Below are positions 8,414 to 17,285 of a stretch of 64,000 bases of DNA, piece by piece. The number at the start of each line of letters is the position of its first letter. The stretch's first letter is position 1. Position numbers and translations under genes: made by a program. Location of the stretch: positions 2,695,001 to 2,759,000 of the forward strand of contig NZ_CP010777.1 in assembly GCF_001078055.1 (NCBI RefSeq), written 5' to 3'. Source of the stretch: Rufibacter radiotolerans (GTDB lineage Bacteria; Bacteroidota; Bacteroidia; Cytophagales; Hymenobacteraceae). The notes under the pieces are model-generated. The model made no database searches and was not told where the DNA came from. It was given only the letters and a program-made list of their open reading frames with translations.

Positions 8414-8780
8414 TTATGGAGAATCACAAGAGTACATTCTATTCAGAATCCTACAAGGTGCTCCCACAGGCAAGCGGGTGAACCCTCTGGCTTAGGTTTA
8501 TTGCCCCGTATAGAATCACCAACAAAGGCGGTAAAAGGAGATTTTAGTTTTGTTGCCTTCCAGATAACCTATATCTTGAAACCCAATACCAGGTCTTGGT
8601 ACCGGGCACTCAAAATCTGCTCCTGATTTCAGCCATAATGGCAGAGAATCTTCTCTTTGCGTTTTTGGCCTGATTTTAGAAAAACAACCCGGAAACAGGT
8701 AAACCTTGTTTGCCGCCTCTGGTTAATTTCTTGTAACCAACGCGTTTCTTTTTAAGTTAAGGCATCTAAACAGAACCCTT
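8414..8780. other. Intergenic region before clpP
   Basis: Nothing gene-like is seen in these 367 nt apart from a degenerate palindromic element at 8659-8699. A short ORF here has no recognisable feature. The clpP promoter must lie here but no good -33/-7 pair was found. Confidence 0.4.
8659..8699. repeat. Palindromic element copy 2 (degenerate)
   Basis: GCGTTTTTGGCCTGATTTT pairs imperfectly with AAAAACAACCCGGAAAC. The family spacing is kept but several stem positions are mismatched. Confidence 0.5.
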
Positions 8781-9479
8781 ATGTACAACAAAGACGAATT
8801 CAGAAAATTTGCCGTGAAAGGCCTTGGCATGAGTGGCCTTGGCGTTGACCAATACCTTACTCATCTGGAAAGCACTACTTTAATGCAGCCTACCAGCATG
8901 ACCCGTTCCGTGATTGAGGAACGCCCTACTAACTTCCGTGAAATTGACGTGTTCTCCCGCCTGATGGTAGACCGTATCATTTTCCTGGGCACGCAGGTAG
9001 ATGACTATATCGCCAACATTATCACTGCGCAGCTACTGTTCCTGGAAAGCGTAGATTCCAAGAAAGACATTCTGCTGTACATCAACAGCCCGGGCGGCTC
9101 TGTGTACGCCGGTTTAGGTATCTATGACACCATGCAGTACGTGCAGCCAGATGTGGCCACCATCTGTACCGGTCTGGCCGCTTCTATGGGAGCGGTGTTG
9201 TTGTGCGGCGGCGCCAAAGACAAGCGCTCTGCCCTGCCCCACGCTCGTGTCATGATTCACCAGCCTATGGGCGGAACCCAGGGCCAGGCCTCAGACATTG
9301 AGATCACGGCCCGTGAGATCCTGAAACTGAAGAAAGAACTCTATGAGATCATCGCCAGCCACAGCGGCAAGCCGTACGAGGAAGTTTACAAAGACAGCGA
9401 CCGTGACTACTGGATGATTGCCCAGGAAGCCAAGGAATACGGTTTAATAGATGAGGTATTGACCCGTCATAAAGCGTAA
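8781..9479 (+). CDS. clpP: ATP-dependent Clp protease proteolytic subunit
   Basis: ClpP is the tetradecameric serine peptidase of the ClpXP machine. The 232-residue protein shows the catalytic serine S135 in GLAASMGA, the histidine H160 in MIHQP and the aspartate D209 in DRDYWM. The oligomer-forming [11 protein letters not shown] segment is near residues 101-111. The N-terminal extension of about 45 residues is longer than in E. coli and may be a propeptide. It lies between tig and clpX, a classical order, with a strong terminator behind it. Confidence 0.96.
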   Translation: MYNKDEFRKFAVKGLGMSGLGVDQYLTHLESTTLMQPTSMTRSVIEERPTNFREIDVFSRLMVDRIIFLGTQVDDYIANIITAQLLFLESVDSKKDILLYINSPGGSVYAGLGIYDTMQYVQPDVATICTGLAASMGAVLLCGGAKDKRSALPHARVMIHQPMGGTQGQASDIEITAREILKLKKELYEIIASHSGKPYEEVYKDSDRDYWMIAQEAKEYGLIDEVLTRHKA

Positions 9480-9506
9480 ATGCCCTTTTAGACAAAATTA
9501 CTTTCA

Positions 9507-9540
9507 TAAAAAAGGCCCGCTATCCCGCGGGCCTTTTTTA
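9507..9540 (+). terminator. Terminator of clpP
   Basis: AAAAAAGGCCCGC pairs with GCGGGCCTTTTTT across a short loop. Confidence 0.85.
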
Positions 9541-9577
9541 TGAATATACCCGCTTTATCGCGCTAAAGGAACCGCTT

Positions 9578-9617
9578 CTGTTTTGAGGCTGTTTTCAGGA
9601 AAAGACCCCTAAAACAG
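9578..9617. repeat. Palindromic element copy 3
   Basis: The left arm CTGTTTTGAGGCTGTTTTC and the right arm GAAAAGACCCCTAAAACAG form a 40-nt inverted repeat 37 nt after the clpP terminator. Confidence 0.75.
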
Positions 9618-9800
9618 AGACGCATGGTCCTGCCAATAAAAATAATTTCTATGCTCTTCGCCCAGGTGAAAGATGGCTTTATAGCCTCCCCCTTCTTGCA
9701 CTCTGTTCTTCCTCAATCAGATACAACATATACTATATTTTATAAAACTCTATCGCACAAAGACTTCCTAACATCTGTTTCCAGATTGTAGAAAAATATT

Positions 9801-9833
9801 TTGGTGTAGTGCTTAACCTATTTTGTAACTTTG
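9801..9833 (+). promoter_or_regulatory. Promoter of clpX
   Basis: TTG at 9801-9803 and TAacTTTG at 9826-9833, with 22 nt between; about 51 nt before the clpX start. Confidence 0.55.
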
Positions 9834-9884
9834 TCGTAGTCCCCGTTTTTCCAGGCGGTAACTCTACACCCCACTATTTGGTTT

Positions 9885-11114
9885 ATGGCAGAAATTACGT
9901 GCTCCTTTTGCGGCAAGAATAAGAAAGAAGTGTCTGTGATGATTTCAGGCATTAACGCGCACATTTGTGAGCGCTGCATTGGACAGGCCCAGCAGATTTT
10001 AAATGAGGAGAACCGACTGCGGGCCAACAACCGCACGCCTAAGTTCAACCTCATGAAGCCGCGGGAGATGAAAACCTACCTGGATCAGTTTGTAGTGGGC
10101 CAGGACGAAGCCAAGAAAGTGATGTCTGTGGCGGTGTACAATCACTACAAGCGCTTAATGCAGAAGCCTAAGACCGATGACGTGGTGATTGAGAAATCCA
10201 ACATCATCATGGTGGGGGAAACCGGAACCGGTAAAACCTTCCTGGCCCGTATGCTGGCCGGCACCCTGCAGGTTCCTTTCTGTATTGCTGATGCCACCGT
10301 TCTTACTGAGGCCGGTTACGTGGGCGAGGACGTGGAAAGCATCTTAACCCGCCTGCTGCAAGCCGCCGACTATAACGTGGAAGCCGCTGAGCGTGGAATC
10401 GTGTATATTGATGAGATTGACAAAATAGCCCGCAAGAGCGATAACCCCTCCATTACCCGTGACGTGAGCGGCGAAGGCGTGCAGCAGGCTTTATTGAAAT
10501 TACTGGAAGGAACCTCAGTAAACGTTCCCCCGCAAGGCGGACGTAAGCACCCAGAGCAGAAAATGATCTCCGTGAATACTGAGAACATCCTGTTTATCTG
10601 CGGCGGCGCCTTTGTAGGCATTGACCGCCTGATCAAAAGCCGCCTGAACACCAAACCTATCGGGTTCTCCAAAACGTCTCTGGAAGACAAGGTAGATACG
10701 GAGAACTTCCTGCGCTACATCACTTCCCAGGATCTGAAATCCTTCGGGCTGATCCCGGAGCTGATTGGCCGTCTGCCGGTGGTTACCCACTTGAACCCAT
10801 TGGACAAGGAGACGCTTCGCCTGATCCTCACCGAGCCTAAAAACTCCCTGGTGAAACAATACAAGCGCCTGTTTGAGATGGAGAACATCAACCTGGAGTT
10901 CGCCGAAGACACCCTGGAATACATTGTGGAGAAAGCCTCTGAATACAAGTTAGGTGCCCGTGGCCTCCGCTCCATCTGTGAAGGCATTATGACCGACGCC
11001 ATGTTTGACCTGCCCTCTGAAGAGCAGGAAGGCATCATTGACCTGGTGATCACCCTTGACTACGCCCGCGATAAATTTGAGAAATCTTCCATCAAGCAAT
11101 TGAAGGTGGCCTAA
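9885..11114 (+). CDS. clpX: ATP-dependent Clp protease ATP-binding subunit ClpX
   Basis: ClpX is the hexameric unfoldase that feeds substrates to ClpP. The 409-residue protein begins with the C4 zinc-binding domain (CSFCGK at residues 6-11 and CERC near 29-32). An AAA+ module follows with Walker A GETGTGKT, Walker [11 protein letters not shown], the pore loop GYVGEDVE and sensor 2 GARGLRS. It has its own promoter and a bidirectional terminator at 11136-11182, shared with the convergent lpxB. Confidence 0.97.
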   Translation: MAEITCSFCGKNKKEVSVMISGINAHICERCIGQAQQILNEENRLRANNRTPKFNLMKPREMKTYLDQFVVGQDEAKKVMSVAVYNHYKRLMQKPKTDDVVIEKSNIIMVGETGTGKTFLARMLAGTLQVPFCIADATVLTEAGYVGEDVESILTRLLQAADYNVEAAERGIVYIDEIDKIARKSDNPSITRDVSGEGVQQALLKLLEGTSVNVPPQGGRKHPEQKMISVNTENILFICGGAFVGIDRLIKSRLNTKPIGFSKTSLEDKVDTENFLRYITSQDLKSFGLIPELIGRLPVVTHLNPLDKETLRLILTEPKNSLVKQYKRLFEMENINLEFAEDTLEYIVEKASEYKLGARGLRSICEGIMTDAMFDLPSEEQEGIIDLVITLDYARDKFEKSSIKQLKVA

Positions 11115-11135
11115 CCGCCAGATAAAAACACCTAT

Positions 11136-11182
11136 AAAACAGAAGGCCTCCCCTACGTTGAGTAAGGGAGGCCTTCTGTTTT
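11136..11182. terminator. Bidirectional terminator between clpX and lpxB
   Basis: AAAACAGAAGGCCTCCC pairs with GGGAGGCCTTCTGTTTT. It has A/T tracts on both sides and so could serve both convergent genes. Palindromic element copy 4 follows 8 nt later. Confidence 0.85.
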
Positions 11183-11189
11183 CTATTTC

Positions 11190-11227
11190 CGTTTTGAAGC
11201 CGTTTTGGCCAAAACAGGCCTAAAACG
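11190..11227. repeat. Palindromic element copy 4, overlapping the lpxB stop
   Basis: CGTTTTGAAGCCGTTTT and AAAACAGGCCTAAAACG around the loop GGCC. The lpxB stop codon (11220-11222) and its last two residues are encoded by the right arm. Confidence 0.8.
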
Positions 11228-12374
11228 CTCCTTCCAAAGATTTGCTGCTGCCTTTAGGGGCTTTGTCTTCGCGCAGGTATTGCACCATTAATTTGGCGGC
11301 CGTCTCAGAGGTATTGAAGTTCCCAATGAGGTCTTGCACGTGCTTGTAGCCGTCTAACTGGGCAGCACGCCCGTCTGGGTTCTCCAGGATGTTCTTCAGC
11401 TCCTTTATCAGGTTCTGGGCATTCATGCTACCCTGGATCAGTTCAGGGACAATTTTACGTCCGGCAATCAGGTTCACCAGGGAAATGTAAGGCACTTTGA
11501 TCACAGCCCGGCCAATCCAGTAAGACACGGCGCTGGTCCGATAGCATACTACCTGGGGCACGTTGAACATGGCCGTCTCCAAAGTGGCGGTACCAGAGGT
11601 TACCAGGGCTGCCTGTGCGTTGGCCAGAATATCATAGGTCTGGTCATACACAATTTTGATGAATGGCTTCCGGTTGAAGTGCTCATAGTATTCACGGGAG
11701 AAATTGCTCACTGCCGCCACCACAAACTGGTAATCCTGGAAAGGGGGCAAGATACTGAGCATGATATAGAGGATGCTCTCAATCTCCTGCTGACGGCTGC
11801 CGGGCAACACGGCAATGATGGGCCGGTCATCCAGTTCGTTGTCTGCCCGGAAATTGGGGTTGAGTTGGTGGGCGTTCACCGCGTCTGAGACGGGGTTGCC
11901 TACGTAATCGGTTTTATAGTCAAACTTCTGGTAGAAGTCTTTCTCAAAAGGCATGATGACAAACATTCTGTCCACCAGCTTTTTGATGTTGTGTACCCGC
12001 CCCTGGTTCCAGGCCCAGATTTTTGGTGAGATGTAATAGAATACCTTTAACCCGTGCTCCTTCGCGAACTTGGCAATGCGCATGTTAAAGCCGGCATAGT
12101 CCACCAGTATCACCACATCGGGTTGGTATCGCAGAATATCCTCCTGGCACTCCTTTAAGAATTTCTTGATCTTGAAGAGATTGCTTGCCGCCTCCAGAAA
12201 GCCCATAAAAGCCATTTCCTGGTAATGCTTCACCAATTCTGCCCCGGCGGCCTCCATCATGTCTCCGCCCCAGCAGCGCACGTGCGCCTCCTGATCCTGC
12301 AGGTGGAGCTGTTTGATCAGGTTAGAGGCGTGCAGATCTCCGGAGCGTTCCCCGGCAATAATGTAGTATTTCAT
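11220..12374 (-). CDS. lpxB: Lipid-A-disaccharide synthase
   Basis: LpxB transfers the sugar of UDP-2,3-diacylglucosamine to lipid X, making the disaccharide core of lipid A at the inner membrane. The 384 residues match the GT19 family from the N-terminal AGERSGDLHASNLI motif (residues 7-20) through GFLEA, PKIWAWNQGR and LPGSRQQEI to the C-terminal ALVTSGTATLETA. The stop codon lies inside a palindromic element, so the last residues (AF) come from the repeat. The gene stands alone, converging on clpX. Confidence 0.95.
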   Translation of the reverse strand: MKYYIIAGERSGDLHASNLIKQLHLQDQEAHVRCWGGDMMEAAGAELVKHYQEMAFMGFLEAASNLFKIKKFLKECQEDILRYQPDVVILVDYAGFNMRIAKFAKEHGLKVFYYISPKIWAWNQGRVHNIKKLVDRMFVIMPFEKDFYQKFDYKTDYVGNPVSDAVNAHQLNPNFRADNELDDRPIIAVLPGSRQQEIESILYIMLSILPPFQDYQFVVAAVSNFSREYYEHFNRKPFIKIVYDQTYDILANAQAALVTSGTATLETAMFNVPQVVCYRTSAVSYWIGRAVIKVPYISLVNLIAGRKIVPELIQGSMNAQNLIKELKNILENPDGRAAQLDGYKHVQDLIGNFNTSETAAKLMVQYLREDKAPKGSSKSLEGAF

Positions 12375-12528
12375 TTAAAGGCGAATCAATAGAACAGGGC
12401 TGCCAAATGGGAGAGCCAATTACCAACCCTAAACAGCATTGTTGCTCAGATAGTTTATAACTGGTTATGATTCCAAGGATTATCTCCCAAAAAAAGCCTT
12501 GAACGTGCTAGTTAGTAGTAGTCAAAAG

Positions 12529-12945
12529 CTATTCTCCAAAGTACTCCACAAAATTACGGGGGGTCTCATACAGTTTCAGGCTGTGCAACTGCGCGCTGGA
12601 TATACGAGGAATCAAGGGGCTCAGGATGTTCCAGAACTCCATGACCAGGTTCTCGGTGCTGGCCAGTTTGCCTTCCATGAACGAGACATCCATGTTCAGG
12701 TTTTTATGGTCTACCTTCTCAATGATGTTCTCCCTGATGAGGGTGCTCAGTTTCTTGAGGTCAATCACAAACCCCGTGTCCGGGTCTGGTTTCCCCTTTA
12801 CCGTGACAATCAGTTCATAGTTATGCCCGTGCCAGTTGGCGTTGGCGCAGGGCCCAAAGATTTCTTTGTTCTTCGCCAGGGACCAATTGGGGTTATGCAG
12901 CTTATGCGCCGCATTAAAATGCTCTAATCTGCTTACGTATACCAT
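12529..12945 (-). CDS. 6-pyruvoyl-tetrahydropterin synthase / QueD family enzyme
   Basis: Members turn dihydroneopterin triphosphate into 6-pyruvoyltetrahydropterin (PTPS) or 6-carboxytetrahydropterin (QueD, for queuosine). The 138-residue protein has the zinc histidines H14, H39 and H41 and the active-site cysteine C33 in GPCANANWHGHNY. The spacing C-x5-HGH is that of animal-type PTPS. E. coli QueD has C-x3-HGH. This favours a tetrahydropterin role but does not prove it. The start at 12945 touches the last base of the ABC permease gene, so the two are probably cotranscribed, although no functional link is known. Confidence 0.85.
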   Translation of the reverse strand: MVYVSRLEHFNAAHKLHNPNWSLAKNKEIFGPCANANWHGHNYELIVTVKGKPDPDTGFVIDLKKLSTLIRENIIEKVDHKNLNMDVSFMEGKLASTENLVMEFWNILSPLIPRISSAQLHSLKLYETPRNFVEYFGE

Positions 12946-13952
12946 TAACTGAATCGGTAATTCTTTCTTCGCAACAAATATACGAAGAAAGGAACACCAA
13001 AGAATGAAGTTATAATACCAACGGGCAAACCTACCGGCGGGTATAGCAGCCGGGAAATTAAATCGCAGCCTACCAGGAACACCCCGCCTGCCAGTGCGCA
13101 GGCTAAAAGGTTAAACCTGTTGGTGGTCCCCAGCAGCGCGCGCGTGATGTGGGGGACCATTAACCCTACAAAGCCTACCGGCCCAGAAAACGCCACCGCA
13201 AAGCCCGTCACCACCGAAACCGTCACCAGCATCACCCACCGGATGGCCCGCACGTCCACCCCCAGGGTCTCGGCGCGGTCAGCGCCCAGCAACAGCACGT
13301 TCAGATGCCGCTGCAGAAAGAAAAACAAGACCAGCGCCAAAACAAGGGCCGTGGCCGGATAGCCCAGGTTAGACCAATCTGCTTTCTCAAAGCCTCCCAT
13401 GCTCCAGAACACCACAGACTTTAGCTGGCTCTCTGAATCTGAGAGGAACATGATCAAACTCACCAGTGCCGTGAGCAGGGAACTGAGCGCAATCCCCACC
13501 AAAAGCATCTGGCTGGGAATCAGCTGGCCTCTTCTTGAACCCAGCACCACTACCACCAGCGTGACCAAAAATGAACCGGCCAGCGCAAAGAACGGCGGCA
13601 GGTACAGGCCCAGAAAGGTAAGGTCAGCGAAAAAGAAGAAACTGAGGGAGGCTCCCAAGGACGCCCCGGAAGCCGTACCCAGCAGATAGGGGTCTGCCAG
13701 CGCATTGTTCACCAGCGCCTGCATGAGGTAACCGGCAAAAGCCAGCGAAGCCCCGGTCAAAAATGCCAGCAATAACCGGGGCAAGCGCAAATGGACAATG
13801 CTGTAATGTGCTGTGTCCTGGGCGTCATAGTTTAGGAAAGCATTAACAATAGTTTGAAATGAGGTGTCAATACTACCCACCCGCAGGCCCAGAAAGAACC
13901 CCACCGCCAGCAATAAGAGCAACAGGCCTACCACCACAACCGCCCTTCTCAC
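12945..13952 (-). CDS. FecCD-family ABC transporter permease
   Basis: This is an inner-membrane permease for iron-siderophore, heme or cobalamin uptake. The 335 residues form about nine or ten membrane helices with the family signatures HLRLPRLLLAFLTGASLAFAG, GTASGASLG and GPVGFVGLMVPHI. It overlaps the binding-protein gene by 4 nt, so the pair forms one unit. No ATPase gene is present, so the transporter must borrow one from elsewhere. Confidence 0.93.
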   Translation of the reverse strand: MRRAVVVVGLLLLLLAVGFFLGLRVGSIDTSFQTIVNAFLNYDAQDTAHYSIVHLRLPRLLLAFLTGASLAFAGYLMQALVNNALADPYLLGTASGASLGASLSFFFFADLTFLGLYLPPFFALAGSFLVTLVVVVLGSRRGQLIPSQMLLVGIALSSLLTALVSLIMFLSDSESQLKSVVFWSMGGFEKADWSNLGYPATALVLALVLFFFLQRHLNVLLLGADRAETLGVDVRAIRWVMLVTVSVVTGFAVAFSGPVGFVGLMVPHITRALLGTTNRFNLLACALAGGVFLVGCDLISRLLYPPVGLPVGIITSFFGVPFFVYLLRRKNYRFS

Positions 13953-14875
13953 CGCAACGTCCGCTTTAGTTCCTGAATACTCTCCACTACCCGGGGGCTA
14001 GGCCTGGACATTAAATCATCGTCTACTGGGAAAATCCGCTTCTGGCGGTAGGCAGTTATGCGGCGAAGCTCTGGGTACAAGGAGAAAAAAGTCTTCTCCA
14101 GTTGGTCAAAGGAGCCGCCCAGCACCACCTCTGGATTTATCTGCAGAATATATTCCCGGGTAAGCGCCGGATACGCCTGGGCAAAAACATCTTTCACGGC
14201 GTTCTGCCCTCCTGCGTACCGCAGTTTATCGGTGAAGAGTGTATTTCGGCCATATACATAAATAGGGTCACGCCAGGTAATGGCCAACACGGTAGGCTTA
14301 TGAGAAGAAGTAGCAGCCCCAGCGACCAGTTGGTTTAATTGATTTTGAAGAGAATCGGCTAAGGCATTGGCTTTGGGCTCTTGTTGCAGCAGCTTGCCCA
14401 GATCCCGTAACCCGCGCAGAACGTCTGAGACGCTGTCATAGGCCTGGTAATACACCGGAATCCCGAGCTTCTCTATCTGGGCCGCCGTCTCCAGGGAGAT
14501 AATGCCTTCGGTAGCGAAGACTACTTCTGGCTTAAGCGCCAGAAGCCGTTCGTAGTCCATGGGGTAATTGATGACCACTGGCTTAGTGAGCACGGCCGCC
14601 GGGTAATCACAGTTTTGGGTCCGGGCAATGATGGTAGCGGTGTCTGCCACGGCAAAAAGCATCTCGGTCATAGACGGGGCCAGGGCCAGAATGCGACGGG
14701 GCTTTACAGGCAAGGAGACTTTTCTGCCCAGATCATCTGTCACGGTGTGTTTACCCGAGGCAGCGGGGGCAGCAGGTTTACGCATATCACAGGCCTGCCC
14801 CAGGAACAGGGCCAGACAGAACAGAAGTTTTTTACACCAGGAAAACGCACTTGAACCTGACACCGGCAGCAGCAT
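13949..14875 (-). CDS. Periplasmic binding lipoprotein, BtuF/FhuD type
   Basis: This is the substrate-binding partner of the adjacent FecCD permease. The ATG at 14875 is preferred to one at 14959 because it places a compact signal with a lipobox (ALFLGQAC) near the N-terminus; the protein is then 308 residues. The body has the helical-backbone binding fold with the start TDDLGRKVSLPVKPRRILAL and the segment TQNCDYPAAV. The CDYP motif is common in BtuF-like cobalamin binders, so vitamin B12 is the favoured substrate, with siderophore as alternative. It overlaps the permease gene by 4 nt. Confidence 0.85.
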   Translation of the reverse strand: MLLPVSGSSAFSWCKKLLFCLALFLGQACDMRKPAAPAASGKHTVTDDLGRKVSLPVKPRRILALAPSMTEMLFAVADTATIIARTQNCDYPAAVLTKPVVINYPMDYERLLALKPEVVFATEGIISLETAAQIEKLGIPVYYQAYDSVSDVLRGLRDLGKLLQQEPKANALADSLQNQLNQLVAGAATSSHKPTVLAITWRDPIYVYGRNTLFTDKLRYAGGQNAVKDVFAQAYPALTREYILQINPEVVLGGSFDQLEKTFFSLYPELRRITAYRQKRIFPVDDDLMSRPSPRVVESIQELKRTLR

Positions 14876-14973
14876 AAGTAGAAATATGCACCAAAGATAC
14901 AGGTTTTGCCCGAAGCTGAAATTAACCTCTACCCCAGCCACTTCCCCCGGCCGGAGCAAAGAATTACATTAGG

Positions 14974-15011
14974 CGTTTTGGGCCTGTTTTGGCTAAAATA
15001 GGCCCAAAACG
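14974..15011. repeat. Palindromic element copy 5 (near-perfect)
   Basis: CGTTTTGGGCCTGTTTT and AAAATAGGCCCAAAACG around a GGCT loop. It lies between the divergent binding-protein and hldD genes, so it is not only a 3'-end element. Confidence 0.85.
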
Positions 15012-15077
15012 GCTTCGCCTACTAAAGCGTTCCATGGAACAGAAGACCCTTCTATCGTAATCTTCCGTACGTTTGGT

Positions 15078-15085
15078 TAGCTTTG
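15078..15085 (+). promoter_or_regulatory. Possible -7 box of hldD
   Basis: TAgcTTTG lies 24 nt before the start codon. No TTG is found at the expected -33 distance. Confidence 0.4.
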
Positions 15086-15109
15086 CGCATCACTTAACCA
15101 ACCAAGTAC

Positions 15110-16075
15110 ATGATTGTAGTTACCGGAGCCGCCGGCTTTATTGCCAGTTGCCTTGTTACCCGTCTCAACGCCGCCAACTTCAATGATGTGGTGGTAGTGG
15201 ATAATTTTTCTGTGAGCAAGAAACTGGCCAACCTGGAAGGGAAAAAGATAAAGGAGTTTGTAGACCGCAATACCTTCTTTGAATGGCTGGACACTAATTA
15301 TGAAGAAGTGGAATTTATCTTCCACCTGGGTGCCCGCACCGATACCACCGAAACCAACCGCGAGGTCCTGGACCTGCTCAACCTGGACTACTCCAAAAAA
15401 GTATGGAACGCCTGCTGCGAGTACCAGATCCCCTTGGTGTACGCTTCCTCGGCGGCCACCTATGGCTCCGGCACCCTGGGGTATGATGATGACGAGGCCC
15501 TGATTCCCCTGCTGCGCCCGCTCAACGCCTACGGCGATTCCAAGAACGAGTTTGACCAGTGGGCACTGGAGCAAACGGCCAAGCCCTTCTTTTGGGTAGG
15601 CCTGAAATTCTTCAACGTATACGGCCCCAACGAGTACCACAAAGGTAGAATGGCCTCAGTAGTGATGCATGCCTTCAACTCCATCCAGGAAACCGGACGA
15701 CTTACCTTGTTCCGGTCGCATAACCCAGACTATGAAGACGGCAAGCAGATGCGCGATTTTGTGTATGTGAAAGACGTGGTGGAAGTGCTGTACTGGCTCA
15801 TGCATCACCGCAAAGACTCGGGTATCTACAACTTGGGTAGCGGCCAGGCCCGCACTTTCTTGGACCTGGCGTTCAACACCTTCACGGCCATGGGCAAAGA
15901 CATCAACATTGATTTCAAAGACACCCCCGAGGATATCAGGGACAAATACCAATACTTCACGCAGGCGAACATGGACAAGCTAAGGTCCATTGGCTATGAC
16001 CGGCCCTTCCATACCCTGGAAGAGGGCATTCAGGATTACGTGCAGAATTACCTCATGAGCAAAAGCTACTATTAA
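15110..16075 (+). CDS. hldD: ADP-L-glycero-D-manno-heptose 6-epimerase
   Basis: The enzyme makes the heptose donor for the lipopolysaccharide inner core. The 321-residue protein is a short-chain dehydrogenase-like epimerase. It has the NADP-binding GAAGFIAS at residues 6-13, the active-site serine region YASSAATYG, and the Tyr-x3-Lys pair in AYGDSKNEFD. KFFNVYGPNEYHKGRMASV and the C-terminal DYVQNYL agree with HldD. It is monocistronic with its own terminator. With lpxB nearby, this stretch serves the outer-membrane lipid. Confidence 0.92.
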   Translation: MIVVTGAAGFIASCLVTRLNAANFNDVVVVDNFSVSKKLANLEGKKIKEFVDRNTFFEWLDTNYEEVEFIFHLGARTDTTETNREVLDLLNLDYSKKVWNACCEYQIPLVYASSAATYGSGTLGYDDDEALIPLLRPLNAYGDSKNEFDQWALEQTAKPFFWVGLKFFNVYGPNEYHKGRMASVVMHAFNSIQETGRLTLFRSHNPDYEDGKQMRDFVYVKDVVEVLYWLMHHRKDSGIYNLGSGQARTFLDLAFNTFTAMGKDINIDFKDTPEDIRDKYQYFTQANMDKLRSIGYDRPFHTLEEGIQDYVQNYLMSKSYY

Positions 16076-16090
16076 ACACCATTAGCCTCT

Positions 16091-16130
16091 AAAACATAAC
16101 GCCGGCCCTCACAGCCGGCGTTATGTTTTA
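16091..16130 (+). terminator. Terminator of hldD, overlapping a palindromic element
   Basis: AAAACATAACGCCGGC pairs with GCCGGCGTTATGTTTT. The 3' arm and T-tract are also the left arm of element copy 6. Confidence 0.85.
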
Positions 16131-16161
16131 GGCCTGTTTTCCGGAAAACGGGCCTAAAACA
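16124..16161. repeat. Palindromic element copy 6 (near-perfect)
   Basis: TGTTTTAGGCCTGTTTTC and GAAAACGGGCCTAAAACA are arms that pair at all but one position. It shares TGTTTT with the preceding terminator, so the two hairpins are mutually exclusive. Confidence 0.85.
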
Positions 16162-16273
16162 GATGACGTTGAGTTTGGCTAATTGATTTTCATTGGCGGG
16201 AATATAGAATGTTCCGTATTTATACCTTAACTGAAGAATTAACGCGTAATCACCTTTAACGGCCCAAACTCCT

Positions 16274-17128
16274 ATGCCCTACTCCCTCGTAGACGACGCT
16301 ATGAGTGCAGAAGAACCTATTCCAACTGACTCTTTGGCAATGCCCAATGATTTACGGGTGGAAACCTGGGAAGAACTCCAGCGCGAACTTTTCCGGGACT
16401 CCTGGGATGAAACCCTTAACCGCTACCGATCCCCGTACGTGTTCAGGGGGCTCTGGAACAAAGACTATGAGCTTAAAACCAGCCTCATGCGCATAGGCGG
16501 CGACTATGCCAAGCTGGAACAACACCTGCTCCGCAATTTCAGGAAATACTCGCGTGGCATGACCACTGAGGCCGGCGAGTCTCTCTGGAATTGGCTGGCC
16601 GTGGCCCAGCACCACGGCTTGCCCACCCGCCTGCTGGACTGGACCTATTCGCCCTACGTGGCTCTGCATTTCGCCACCTCAGACCTCAACAATTTCCATC
16701 AGGACGGGGTAATCTGGTGCGTGAACTATGTCAAGTCCACAGATTACCTGCCCGAGAAATTACAGAATGCCATTAGAGAAGAAGGCTCCAACGTGTTTAC
16801 CGCCGAAGTCCTTGACCCGGTAGCCGCCTCTCTACGCAGCCTGGGCGAGTTTCAGGAACAGCCCTTTGTCATGTTTCTGGAGCCGCCCTCCCTTGATGAG
16901 CGCATCGTGCACCAGTACGCCCTCTTCTCCATGATGTCCACGGCAGACGCCACGCTCCTAGACTGGCTTACGGACCACCCAGACCTTTACTACCGACTCA
17001 TCATTCCCTCCAAACTCAAATGGGAGATCAGGGATAAGCTTGACCAGGCCAACATCACCGAACGCGTCCTCTTCCCGGGTCTCACCGGCATCAGCGCCTG
17101 GCTCAAACGGCATTACACTACTACTTAA
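16274..17128 (+). CDS. FRG-domain protein
   Basis: The FRG domain is a widespread domain of unknown function named after the motif seen here as YVFRGLWN (about residues 54-61). The 284-residue cytosolic protein also shows the other family block, AVAQHHGLPTRLLDWTYSPY, near residues 109-128. There is no signal peptide or membrane segment. The gene stands alone between hldD and a large inverted repeat. FRG proteins occur in accessory and mobile contexts in other genomes, but nothing here shows that this one is mobile. Confidence 0.82.
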   Translation: MPYSLVDDAMSAEEPIPTDSLAMPNDLRVETWEELQRELFRDSWDETLNRYRSPYVFRGLWNKDYELKTSLMRIGGDYAKLEQHLLRNFRKYSRGMTTEAGESLWNWLAVAQHHGLPTRLLDWTYSPYVALHFATSDLNNFHQDGVIWCVNYVKSTDYLPEKLQNAIREEGSNVFTAEVLDPVAASLRSLGEFQEQPFVMFLEPPSLDERIVHQYALFSMMSTADATLLDWLTDHPDLYYRLIIPSKLKWEIRDKLDQANITERVLFPGLTGISAWLKRHYTTT

Positions 17129-17285
17129 TGAGTGATTGAGTGAATGAGTGAATGAAATGGAGTGTTTAAGTGACTGTGGAATAGGTAGGCTTGGCACTTT
17201 TTCCAAGAACCCAAGCTAAGAATGGAAAACTCATCCTTCAACAAAAACCATTCACTAAATCATTCATTCACTCAATCAATCATTA
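17127..17285. repeat. Large inverted repeat between convergent genes, with TGAG/TGAA tandem units
   Basis: The left arm (about 17127-17160) is built of GAGTGA / GAATGA units. The right arm (about 17249-17285) is its approximate reverse complement, with the shared core ATTGAGTGAATGA. The roughly 88-nt loop holds a smaller hairpin of GCTTGG / CCAAGC type. The left arm starts at the FRG stop and the right arm includes the stop of the barrel gene, so the structure is placed to end both transcripts. Confidence 0.65.

Larger units (their letters stand above)
9541..9884. other. Intergenic region clpP-clpX
   Basis: It contains palindromic element copy 3 (9578-9617) and the clpX promoter (9801-9833). 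The rest, including an AT-rich stretch near 9718-9765, shows nothing recognisable. Confidence 0.4.

Noticed and set aside
8387..8626. A 79-codon plus-strand ORF after tig
   Set aside because: It starts within the tig terminator hairpin and has no protein-like features.
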